Shown here one piece after another: positions 1-7,300 of a stretch of 8,277 bases of DNA. Under the pieces are notes generated by a model that was not told the origin of the DNA, searched no databases, and saw only the letters and a list, made by a program, of their open reading frames with translations. The DNA lies in the NCBI GenBank assembly GCA_964614415.1, contig CAZTLE010000176.1:1-8277 (forward strand), in the 5' to 3' direction. Positions within the stretch are counted from its first letter, which is position 1, and the number at the start of each line of letters is the position of its first letter. Made by a program: the position numbers and the translations under genes. The stretch is from CAZTLE01 sp964614415. Its GTDB lineage: Bacteria > Bacteroidota > Bacteroidia > Flavobacteriales > Flavobacteriaceae.

Positions 1-568
1 TGTTGCTTAGATTGCGTTCCAGTAGGAGTCGGAAGTAAATGGATTGCACATAGTCGCTCTCCATTTCCCCGATCTCATTGAGAACGGCATTCGCCCCTCC
101 TCTGCTGAAAAATCGTTCTACACGTGATTCCGCACCGAGACCTGAACTGCGCACCACATCGGGTAGGATTTCGGCTAACCATTCCCGGCCTTCAGGCTCA
201 TAGTCGCGTTCCCGGCTACCTACGTAGTACTTACGGATAAGATTACCGCTGCGGTCCGATTCGATCAAAACACGTCTGCGACTCCCAAAAGAAGATTTGG
301 TGATCTCGATGAATCCACCACGGCTAATCGCTGTAATATCGCGATCGTCATTGGAAATCGTGAAATCTCCTTCGTATTCGATCTTAAAATCCTTCCCGTC
401 ACTTTTTACACGGATCGTACTCTTACCACCATCTGAGTTGCGATTGATGGAATAACTGGAAGATTTTTTCTTGCCAGTCTGGCCCATAAGGTCAACCGGC
501 TGAAATACCATTAGGGCTACCATAGTGGCCCCGAGGAGTGTTTTTAAGGTCATATTCAATTGTTTCAT
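1..568 (-). CDS. Exported protein of unknown function, cut off by the left edge of the window
   Basis: An open frame of 189 codons starts with ATG at 566-568 and runs off the left edge without a stop, so the C-terminus is missing. Residues 1-30 look like a signal peptide: a charged start, a hydrophobic stretch from about 10 to 22, and a likely cut after MGQ at about 30. A second ATG at codon 6 is an alternative start that leaves the signal intact. The mature part begins with a Ser/Lys-rich linker (about 31-50), then a predicted beta-rich domain (about 50-118) with alternating charged and hydrophobic residues. A helical part contains EWLAEILPDVVR (129-140) and, near 171-182, SDYVQSIYFRLL. From memory, similar WxxxxLPxVxR and SDYxxxxxxxxLL stretches occur in exported Bacteroidota proteins near regulatory or stress genes, but I cannot name the family. 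It is divergent from the small plus-strand gene, with 128 bases between them. Confidence 0.75.
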   Translation of the reverse strand, partial: MKQLNMTLKTLLGATMVALMVFQPVDLMGQTGKKKSSSYSINRNSDGGKSTIRVKSDGKDFKIEYEGDFTISNDDRDITAISRGGFIEITKSSFGSRRRVLIESDRSGNLIRKYYVGSRERDYEPEGREWLAEILPDVVRSSGLGAESRVERFFSRGGANAVLNEIGEMESDYVQSIYFRLLLERNLSN

Positions 569-647
569 GGCTGTTGTTTTTTGATTGATAGTGCGAATGT
601 AGGCCATGAACATGCCCCGGAAAAATGATTTGTAATGAACTCGCAAT

Positions 648-682
648 TTTGTGTAGTGAATTGTAGAACTTATCTATCTTTA
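648..682 (+). promoter_or_regulatory. Possible Bacteroidota housekeeping promoter for the 41-residue peptide gene
   Basis: A TTTG at 648-651 and TATCTTTA at 675-682 match the Bacteroidota -33 (TTTG) and -7 (TAnnTTTG) elements, the second in seven of eight positions. The gap is 23 bases, at the long end of what is usual. Transcription would start near 688-690, leaving a leader of under 10 bases before the ATG at 697. The element is short and the DNA is AT-rich, so a chance match is possible. Confidence 0.4.
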
Positions 683-696
683 GAAAAATTCCTTAC

Positions 697-822
697 ATGA
701 TACACGCAATTGGCCCCTGGCAATTATTACTGCTTATAGGTGTTTTCCTCGTAATAGCGGTTCCAATCATTATTCTGATCGTTGTACTAAATAAACGTAA
801 CCGAAAAAAGAACTCGGAGTAG
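697..822 (+). CDS. 41-residue single-pass membrane peptide
   Basis: A short open frame runs from ATG at 697 to TAG at 820-822. Its layout is that of a real small membrane protein: a short N-terminus with IGPWQ (5-9), a continuous hydrophobic segment of about 22 residues (10-31) broken only by G15 and P23, and a strongly basic tail (NKRNRKKNSE). By the positive-inside rule the tail should be cytoplasmic. The IGPWQ start recalls small TatA-like and PLDc_N-type Bacteroidota membrane peptides, but the amphipathic helix and FGxxK(L) hinge of TatA are missing, so I do not call it TatA. It is the only plus-strand gene and ends two bases before the stop codon of the convergent gene. A promoter-like sequence lies just upstream. 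Evidence is composition and position only. Confidence 0.55.
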   Translation: MIHAIGPWQLLLLIGVFLVIAVPIIILIVVLNKRNRKKNSE

Positions 823-824
823 CA

Positions 825-1850
825 CTATAAAGCAGTATCGTTTACTCCCACCACGATGCGCTCTACAAGCTCCAGGGCTGTAGTCAACGTGGATAGATCC
901 GGATCGATATCCCCTGTTTGGGCTGAATGATGCCCGTGACCAATTAATTCCATGAGATAATAGTCCCTGCCATCGTTCATGTCTATCTTAGATTCAAAGA
1001 CAATGGAAGGTTGCCCCAGTTGCCCCGTGCCGTTGTGAAATACCTCGTCGTCCGGGAAGTCGTATTCCGAATAATACTCATTATCGTCAAAAGCTACGTT
1101 GATCTCAATCCTGAGTGTGAAACGGGATTTAGGAGATGTTGAAGTGCTTAATATAAAGCTATCGGTTATGGTGGCGCCGCTTATGGCATCAGGAAGAGGT
1201 TCCTCCCTGCTGGGGACATAAGAACCATCTGAATACACTACTCCTCGCTTGCGAGACCAGACCGGCAGGGCGTTGACCCGGCGGTACTCGGAGGTAGACT
1301 TGTTTTCCGTATCAAAGGATTTAAAGTTGTCTTTGGTCCTTCCTCCGAAGAACAGACCCCTGGCGGTAGCTTTGGAAACAAAGAGTGTTTCCACGTAATT
1401 ACCTTGTTCATCTTCGATCCAAATGGCCATTTGCGGATGCCAGTAATGCGTGGAACGCAGGAGATCAATAGAGATATTTAGATCGTTCCCGGTGTTCATT
1501 TCGATCAACTCATACTGGGATCGATCAGAGGTTCTTTCTGAAGCCGCCTTTTGCCGTGCGCCAAAATCCATAATGGTTGAAACCGGAGGTGTGTCCAGGA
1601 ATGAAACCAGCGCAATTGACAGGACTGCTAAGAGGATCAGTGGCAGAAACTTGCTCTTTATGTAGTTTTTTATAGGTCTGAAATTATTCCTGAGATGCAG
1701 CAGTATCCCCACGGAAAAAATTAGCCCGAATATGGTGTGCAAGCTGGCCGTTATCCGGGAATACGGCAGGATATACGAAAGCAATCCGCTTACCAGGAGC
1801 ACAAGGAAACTGATCCCGATGGACAGGCTTATTATTTTTCTGAATGACAT
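825..1850 (-). CDS. Membrane-anchored DUF2271-like protein with DUF4405-like N-terminal helices
   Basis: The 341-residue protein has three predicted membrane helices (about 7-28, 35-53, 68-85). The second carries H38 and H52, 14 residues apart, in an LHTIFG...LLHLRNN setting like the heme-ligating helices of DUF4405 / cytochrome b561-type proteins. The extracytoplasmic part resembles DUF2271 proteins: a beta strand with MAIWIEDEQGNYVETL (141-156), LPVWSR (195-200), then PDAISGAT (220-227). DAISGAT also fits the ApbE flavinylation signature, roughly D-x-x-(S/T)-G-A-T, in which Thr carries covalent FMN; whether this protein is modified is unknown. The C-terminus has GHGHHSAQ (304-311), a histidine cluster that could bind metal. 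It lies 59 bases after the cysteine-protein gene in the same direction, and I see no copy of the ECF element in front of it, so co-transcription is likely. Membrane redox function is my inference. Confidence 0.8.
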   Translation of the reverse strand: MSFRKIISLSIGISFLVLLVSGLLSYILPYSRITASLHTIFGLIFSVGILLHLRNNFRPIKNYIKSKFLPLILLAVLSIALVSFLDTPPVSTIMDFGARQKAASERTSDRSQYELIEMNTGNDLNISIDLLRSTHYWHPQMAIWIEDEQGNYVETLFVSKATARGLFFGGRTKDNFKSFDTENKSTSEYRRVNALPVWSRKRGVVYSDGSYVPSREEPLPDAISGATITDSFILSTSTSPKSRFTLRIEINVAFDDNEYYSEYDFPDDEVFHNGTGQLGQPSIVFESKIDMNDGRDYYLMELIGHGHHSAQTGDIDPDLSTLTTALELVERIVVGVNDTAL

Positions 1851-1864
1851 AGCATAATTGAAAT

Positions 1865-1888
1865 GAATCCCCGGGAGGCCGGGGATCC
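1865..1888 (-). other. Strong intercistronic RNA hairpin, possible attenuator or processing site
   Basis: The arms ATCCCCGG and CCGGGGAT pair perfectly around a 4-base loop. In the minus-strand transcript a G-U and a G-C pair extend the stem to 10 bp. It sits 14 bases before the start codon of the DUF2271-like gene and 21 bases after the stop codon of the cysteine-protein gene. The following AUUUCAAUU is only moderately U-rich, so it is a weak intrinsic terminator at best. Partial termination, RNA processing or transcript stabilisation, giving unequal levels of the two proteins, are all possible. Confidence 0.55.
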
Positions 1889-1909
1889 GAATATCGTAAC
1901 AGTATCGGT

Positions 1910-2386
1910 TTACTTAAGAACCTCCTTGAGTGCTGAAACCCTTGATTCCAAATACGCAACCTGTTGCGCCTTGTTCTCCGGAAGTTGGAAGGCGGTGGGC
2001 TTGTAGGGCAGCTTTGCCTCTATGGCCAACTCTGCCCGTCGGATTTCTTCTGTCAGTAGCTCAATGCTTTCTTCATCTGTCTCGCCGGTTACCTTACCAA
2101 TGGTGTACGAATCGGCATCAAAACTGGGTGATGTGGAAGCCTCCATCATTGCTTTTAAGGCTATGAGCTGATCTCTCAGCTCTGAAATAACTTTGGCTTC
2201 GCCGAACTTGGTTTGGGCTCCCCGGCAACTCGATGGCAAACAGCCTGATGTTTTTTCGGCGGCTATTTCTGTGCTGCACGAAGTTGATTTCTTGTCTTTA
2301 CTTTCCTGAGCGGTAGCCTCAAAGGAGAATAAAGCGGTCATAAGGACTACGGTAAGAACGAACAGTTTTTTTGATATGAAATTCAT
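1910..2386 (-). CDS. Small exported cysteine-motif protein, likely target of the adjacent ECF sigma factor
   Basis: The 158-residue protein has a clear signal peptide (MNFISKK, hydrophobic core 8-21, likely cut after ATA or ATAQ at 25-27), so it should act in the periplasm or envelope. The mature N-terminus carries all three cysteines, C37, C49 and C54, within SGCLPSSCRGAQTKFGEAKV (47-66), whose second half is basic. The rest is helical: about 65-82, 105-125 and 138-157, with LPENKAQQVAYLESRV near the end, giving a coiled-coil look. I recall similar GCxPSxCRGAxTKFGEAKVI proteins next to SigZ-type sigma genes in other Flavobacteriia, but I know of no assigned function. The CxxxxC pair suggests thiol redox chemistry or metal binding. 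The gene follows the sigma gene by 72 bases, and that gap holds a copy of the element found in front of the sigma gene, so it probably has its own sigma-dependent start. Confidence 0.82.
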   Translation of the reverse strand: MNFISKKLFVLTVVLMTALFSFEATAQESKDKKSTSCSTEIAAEKTSGCLPSSCRGAQTKFGEAKVISELRDQLIALKAMMEASTSPSFDADSYTIGKVTGETDEESIELLTEEIRRAELAIEAKLPYKPTAFQLPENKAQQVAYLESRVSALKEVLK

Positions 2387-2418
2387 CGTCTTTTGATTTT
2401 AAATGTTTACACCTACTA

Positions 2419-2443
2419 AGACGATGATGGTAAAAAATGATGC
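2419..2443 (-). promoter_or_regulatory. Putative ECF promoter, copy 2, for the cysteine-motif protein gene
   Basis: On the minus strand this reads GCATCATTTT, six variable bases, then TCATCGTCT. It matches the element upstream of the sigma gene in all 10 bases of the first block and in 8 of 9 of the last, with identical 25-base length. CGTC is a common -10 core for ECF sigma factors, and the distance from GCATCA to it suits a -35/-10 pair. The ATG lies 32 bases further, against 33 for the other copy. It begins 15 bases after the sigma gene's stop codon, so it can start transcription independently of read-through. Confidence 0.65.
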
Positions 2444-2458
2444 GATTTTCAGAATGAA

Positions 2459-2986
2459 TTAACAACAATTGTTTCGATTCTCGAATCCAACGATGCTACC
2501 CTTTCCTGACTGTTCTATGGAACAACAAGCCAGGAACATCTCTTTCAGCTTAGCCCTGCCACGCTGTACCTTTGAACGAACGGTTACATAGTTCATACCC
2601 AGCTGTTCGGCGATTTCCTTTTGGGAATACCCCTCAATTTCAGAGAGCATGATCAGGGTTCGGTAGTCTTCCGGCAGATTTTCAATGAAGGGCACGATGC
2701 AACTGCTCAATTCGCTTACTGCCCGGTTTTCATCCTGTAATTCTTCAATGAAATTGTCTTCCAGGACATTGATTTCCTTTCTCTTGGTGCGGTAGTAATC
2801 TATTATGGCATTTCGGGTAACGGCAAATAGCCAGCTTTTCAGATTACCGATCTTATCGAGTTTCGTCTTCGATAATTTTACAAAAACATCCTGAACCAGG
2901 TCCTGGGCATCATCGGCACTACCAATACGTTTGAGCACATAATGATAGAGGGCATTGTACTGTTCTGCAAAGCTTTGCGTTGTCAT
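2459..2986 (-). CDS. sigZ: ECF-type RNA polymerase sigma factor, SigZ-like, with a Cys-Cys tail
   Basis: The 175-residue protein has the two conserved sigma-70 regions. Region 2 spans about 5-72, with DDAQDLVQDVFVKL (25-38) and the region 2.4 stretch WLFAVTRNAIIDYYRTKRK (52-70). Region 4 spans about 98-150, with LPEDYRTLIMLSEIEGYSQ and the helix-turn-helix EIAEQLGMNYVTVRSKVQRGR (124-144). Beyond region 4 is a short tail with CC at 154-155 and CC as the last two residues (174-175); this FxxCC...CC tail is what makes me call it SigZ-like. C96 lies in the linker. I see no anti-sigma gene adjacent on either side, unusual for an ECF factor. By analogy with CorE-type factors, whose C-terminal cysteines bind copper, the tail may sense metal or redox state directly; that is inference. 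Its own upstream region carries the same promoter-like element as the next gene, suggesting autoregulation. The gene symbol is by resemblance. Confidence 0.9.
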   Translation of the reverse strand: MTTQSFAEQYNALYHYVLKRIGSADDAQDLVQDVFVKLSKTKLDKIGNLKSWLFAVTRNAIIDYYRTKRKEINVLEDNFIEELQDENRAVSELSSCIVPFIENLPEDYRTLIMLSEIEGYSQKEIAEQLGMNYVTVRSKVQRGRAKLKEMFLACCSIEQSGKGSIVGFENRNNCC

Positions 2987-3019
2987 AATTCTAAAGGTAA
3001 TGAAGTTCTATTAGTATGT

Positions 3020-3044
3020 AGACGAAGACTTTTGAAAATGATGC
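3020..3044 (-). promoter_or_regulatory. Putative ECF promoter, copy 1, for the sigma gene itself
   Basis: On the minus strand this reads GCATCATTTT, six variable bases, then TCTTCGTCT, matching copy 2 in block sequence and spacing. The first block would be the -35 and CGTC the -10 core. The ATG of the sigma gene is 33 bases downstream. A sigma factor that recognises its own promoter is the standard ECF pattern. Nothing like it appears in front of the other genes in the window. Confidence 0.65.
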
Positions 3045-3049
3045 ATCAT
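3038..3049. repeat. Perfect 12-bp palindrome overlapping the putative -35 of the sigma promoter
   Basis: ATGATGCATCAT is identical to its reverse complement and covers most of the first block of promoter copy 1. Copy 2 lacks the symmetry (AATCGCATCATT), so the palindrome is not needed for sigma recognition. It could be an operator for a dimeric regulator acting only on the sigma gene, or chance. Confidence 0.35.
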
Positions 3050-3078
3050 ACAGGCAACTAATTTCACATTAAGAGCCC

Positions 3079-4200
3079 CTATTCCCCAATTACTGAACTC
3101 AAAATCTCCAGTGTTTGCTTAAGAACTCCGGTCCCAGAGGCGTTGTTGGTATAGTTGATGGCGATAGCAGTGTTCCAGTCAGGAATATGAACAACATAGG
3201 TCCCCCAGAATCCGCTGTGCATGTACCCTGTATGGCCATATAGATCAATCTCCCAGATACCCATCCGGTAGTTTCGGGGACCTCCTTTCATTTCTGCCGG
3301 TCCGGCATCTTCAAGCATGGTAGTAAGGGTTTCGGGTCGGTTAAAGACACTTCCATTGAATAATCCGTAGTAGAATCGGGTGAGATCTTCACATGTAGCT
3401 GCAAGACCTCCCCCACCGTACAGATCGACCGAGTTGTCCCATTGCGTAGCATCGATGGTTTCCAAATAACGATGAACCACATCGGGTTTGTTTTTACCTC
3501 GTGCTTCCAGGCTCTCCAACCAGGTATCTTCCAGTGCCAGTCCCTCATAGTCAAGCAATGATCGCATGGCTTCGGCAAGTCCTTTTCCCGAGCGCTTTTC
3601 AACGATCTCACCGAGGAGTATATATCCGGTATCGCTATAACCATAGACCTTGCCCGGATCACCCAGAGGCGCTCCGTGGTCTATGGCAAACTGCAGTTGC
3701 TCGGTACGGGTCCATCGTTTGTCGGGATTTTCCAGGGCCGCGTTTATGTAGGCATCACCGGCCAGCGCATAATCAAACAAACCGCCGCGATGTTGTAAAC
3801 AATGTCGGATGGTAATAGCATTCGGATCATAGCCGTCCGACTTTAGAATTTCAATGTGATCCGGAGAGATATGTTTTGAAATAGGATCATCCAGGTTTAA
3901 TTTACCTTCTTCCATGAGTCTTAAGATGCTTGCGCTTGCAAAGGACTTGGTGACGCTTGCAATCCTGAACGGCTGTTCAGCTTTAAGAGCATTGTCTTTT
4001 TCCAGGCTGTCAAAGCCGGCAGCACCTGTCCAATTGATGTTGTGCCCGGGTGCATAGACTGCCATGGATATCCCGGCAAGGTCCTCTCGTTCCGAGGCCT
4101 TATTCAGGATCTCCTGAAGGTCGGTAGCAATATCGGTTGTCGTTTGCCCCCAGCAGGCTGTCTGCACGGCGAAAGCCAAAGCAAGAATTAAATAGCGCAT
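3079..4200 (-). CDS. Exported serine beta-lactamase-like hydrolase (S12 / class C fold)
   Basis: The 373-residue length is usual for the family. A signal peptide covers about 1-19 (MRYLILALAFAVQTACWGQ); C16 lies in it, but the preceding VQTA is a poor lipobox, so cleavage by signal peptidase I after GQ is more likely than lipidation. The active-site motifs are SVTK (82-85, S82 nucleophile and K85 base), YSD at 188-190 in the place of the YxN motif, and HTG (323-325) in the place of KTG. LDDPISKH (103-110), HRGGLFDY (137-144) and GGGGLAATCEDLTRFY (262-277) are typical of the Pfam beta-lactamase family. Such proteins are usually D-aminopeptidases, esterases or carboxypeptidase-like peptidoglycan enzymes, so antibiotic resistance should not be assumed. 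A terminator lies upstream and the sigma promoter downstream, so it is probably its own transcription unit; I could not identify its promoter. Confidence 0.9.
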   Translation of the reverse strand: MRYLILALAFAVQTACWGQTTTDIATDLQEILNKASEREDLAGISMAVYAPGHNINWTGAAGFDSLEKDNALKAEQPFRIASVTKSFASASILRLMEEGKLNLDDPISKHISPDHIEILKSDGYDPNAITIRHCLQHRGGLFDYALAGDAYINAALENPDKRWTRTEQLQFAIDHGAPLGDPGKVYGYSDTGYILLGEIVEKRSGKGLAEAMRSLLDYEGLALEDTWLESLEARGKNKPDVVHRYLETIDATQWDNSVDLYGGGGLAATCEDLTRFYYGLFNGSVFNRPETLTTMLEDAGPAEMKGGPRNYRMGIWEIDLYGHTGYMHSGFWGTYVVHIPDWNTAIAINYTNNASGTGVLKQTLEILSSVIGE

Positions 4201-4233
4201 AGTGTTCTGTTTAGGCAGTCAATTCACAGAGTC

Positions 4234-4275
4234 TAATAATAAAACAAGGATGCATAATCCAATAATGCACCCTTG
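4234..4275 (-). terminator. Intrinsic terminator of the beta-propeller gene
   Basis: In the minus-strand transcript, arms CAAGGGTGCAT (4275-4265) and ATGCATCCTTG (4255-4245) form an 11-bp stem with one G-U pair around a 9-base loop, followed at once by TTTTATTATT. It lies about 50 bases after the stop codon of the propeller gene and 34 bases before the start of the beta-lactamase-like gene. The plus-strand side has no U-tract, so it acts in one direction. Confidence 0.8.
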
Positions 4276-4326
4276 CTTGTTCAAATTACTGTCATTTGTG
4301 AATAACTAATAAGGCAACAAATACAA

Positions 4327-7300
4327 TCAATTCTTTATAAGCCCACTACCCTCGATCCAGGGTGCTCCGGCATCTTTCAACGCGGCCTCCAGCCCGGGTA
4401 GCGTGTTATCGGTAAGTCCGGAAAGTCTGTTCTTCACCGACTGTAATTGCCGTTTGGCCCGGTTAAAAGCCTGTCTATGATTATCGGTTGGACCGTAGGT
4501 GTTCCTTAGGGCTACCAATCCTACAAAGGATCCGTCGCCCGGACCAGGAGGATTGCGCTCCCCTATCTCATTTTTGGAGGTGCTTCCATTCATGACCTTC
4601 TGCAACTCCTGCAGTTGCTGTTTGGCAGCGTATATCCGGTTAGCCAGATCGGCCGTTGGGCGCAAGGCTTCATTCAGGGCGCGCTTCATGGCATCCACTT
4701 TAGACATACTTTGAGTTAAGGTCATATTTGTCGCTGTGAGATCTTCCTGGAACTTTTGATAGTCGCTTCTGAAGGCCGCAATCTCACTATGTGGCTTGGC
4801 GGGCAATGCACCCTTTTCCAGTGGTTTGACTTCGAACGATACAGGGCCTGCGAGATCAACTTCTTGTCCGTCAACTCTCTTGGATACAGTCACAGAATAT
4901 GTTCCCGGAGTCGCCATATAGGCAGATCCGAAGAAGTTATTTCCACCTCCGGACGGAGCTTTAAGCATAACACCGGTTCGGCTGGCATAGGAAAGATCCC
5001 ACGCGACGCGATTGAACCCCTTCTTGTTGGTTCCGTCAATTCTATTCACCACACTTCCATTAGCATCCCGGATCGTTAGGAAGACACCTGGCTTTTCCTG
5101 TTGTTTTTCAGTATCCAGGGCATCCCAGCCGGGGAACGTAATATTGCTGTTTTGTTCGTTGAGCTTCTTTTCGGCCTCTTTACGAGTTTCGTTCAAGGAC
5201 TTTAGTGCCTTTGGCATGTAGTAGGTAAATACCGCACCGAAAGGTGGGTTTTTAGCGGCGTATTCGGCATTTCCCTGTCCATAGATCTCATCACCTTCTA
5301 TATACCACCAGGCATCCCGAACCGAGAACAAACTCGCCTCTTTGTTTTCCATGCTGCTGTCATATTCCCGTATCGGTGATATGTTATCGAGTACATAGAA
5401 CCCTCGACCAAAGCTGGCTCCAACCAAATCGTCATCCCGCCGTTGGATCGTAAGGTCCCGGAATGAGATGGTAGGCAAGCCGCCCTTAAGCTGAATCCAG
5501 TTCGTCCCACCGTTCTTGGTGAAATAAATACCGTATTCGGTAGCCAGAAATAATAGCTGAGGATCTTTATGATCCTGAACAATTCGCCAGGTAATAAGTG
5601 TATCGGGAAGATCACCGGTAATGTTGCGCCAGGTGTTCCCCTTGTCTGAGCTTTTCAATACATAGGGTTTGTAATCTCCTTCTTTGTGATTGTCAAGTAC
5701 GAGGTATACGGTATTCGCATCGTACAGATCGGCGCGAACATCATTGACAAAGGCGCGATCGGCCACTCCACTAATATTCCCCAGGGAGATTTTTCTCCAA
5801 TTGGAACCTCCATCTTCGGTAACTTGAAGAATACCGTCATCGGTACCCGCATAGATAAGTCCCTCCTGTTTGGGAGATTCGGCAAGGGAAGTGATCGTAT
5901 TATATACCGACATGGCGCCCACATCCCATGGGTTATCCCAACTTTGCTGGCGTCCCATAATCGGCAATGTGAGTCGTTCTTCATTTCGGGTAAGATCTCC
6001 TGAAATAGCGCTCCAGGCATCTCCCCTGTTATCTGATCGCCATACCCTGTAGGAAGCGAAATAGAGTCGTGTGGGATTGTGCGGACTCACAAGTATGGGC
6101 GCATCCCAATTGAAGCGCTCATACGGATCTCCTTCTGCAGGCTGTGGCTGGATAAACACGGTTTCCCCAGTTGTCTGATCGATACGCCATAACCATCCCT
6201 GCTGAAATTCTCCATAGGTGATATCCGGATTTCCGGGCTCTACGGCCGACTGATGTCCGTCGGCTCCAAGCGTGATCCACCAGTCGGAATTTGTTATCCC
6301 TGCACTACTGCGTGTACGAACAGGCCCTCCATGAGAACCGTTGTCCTGAGTTCCTCCGTAGATATTGTAGAAAGGAGCAGAATCATCCACTGCGACCTTG
6401 TAATACTGTGTTACGGGTAGATTTCGGATATACTTCCAGGTAGCGGTTAGGTCAAAGGATTCGTACAATCCGCCATCAGTTCCAAACAGCACATAATTAG
6501 GGTCCGATTTCTTGAAGGCCATAGCATGGCTGTCCACGTGTTTCTTGTCCTCGTTCATAAAACGGAAGTTCTTTCCGTGGTTATCGGAAATCTGAACCAC
6601 GTTACTCATGAGATACAACCGTCCCGGCTGATGAGGAGATGCGTACAATTCCTGGTAGTAGTGCGGTCCGGTCCCACCGGAAACAGCATCCGATTGCTTC
6701 TTCCAACTGCTTCCACCATTCGTCGTGATGAATACACCCCCTTTGGTGCGGTCCAGCTCTATAGCAGCATATACAGTTTGATTGTCGAAGGGCGACATGG
6801 CCAATCCGATCTTTCCAAGATTGGATTTCGGAATACCATTGGTGAGTTCAGTCCACGTTTCTCCACCGTCCGTACTCTTGTGAATACCGGTTCCGGGGCC
6901 TCCGCCCAGATAAGCGGCTACCGTCCTGTGACGGTCCCAGGTTGCAGCATAGATCGTATTGGGTTCTTTGGGATCCATAACCATATCGGTAACTCCGGTC
7001 CATGTATCGTCACCCAGTGTTTTTTTCCAGGTTTCACCACCGTCAGTAGACTTGTAGAGTCCCCGTTCCCCGCCGGAACTCCAAAGCGGTCCCTGAGAAG
7101 CGACCCATATCGTATTCGGATCGGATGGATGTACAATGATCTTTGAGAGGTGCTCGGACTTCTTAAGTCCTTTATTGGTCCAGGTGGTTCCGCCATCGTG
7201 GCTTACATAAATACCATCCCCGAAACCTACGTGACGCCCTCCGACGTTCTCCCCGGTTCCTACCCAAATGGTCTCGGAATTATTCGGATCAATGGTAATA

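Noticed and set aside
594..601. TACATTCG on the minus strand as a TAnnTTTG -7 box for the left-edge exported gene
   Set aside because: It matches seven of eight positions and is well placed, but there is no TTTG or TTG at the expected distance upstream, so I do not call a promoter.
697..822. TatA translocase subunit for the 41-residue peptide
   Set aside because: IGPWQ is suggestive, but the FG hinge and amphipathic helix are missing and the tail is purely basic.
4123..4200. Lipoprotein signal with C16 in the beta-lactamase-like protein
   Set aside because: The residues before the cysteine (VQTA) do not fit a lipobox, and a type I cleavage site follows shortly after.
6526..7146. 206-codon open frame on the plus strand opposite the propeller gene
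   Set aside because: It is a shadow of the long minus-strand gene: no recognisable domains, odd composition, and its start lies inside the propeller coding region.
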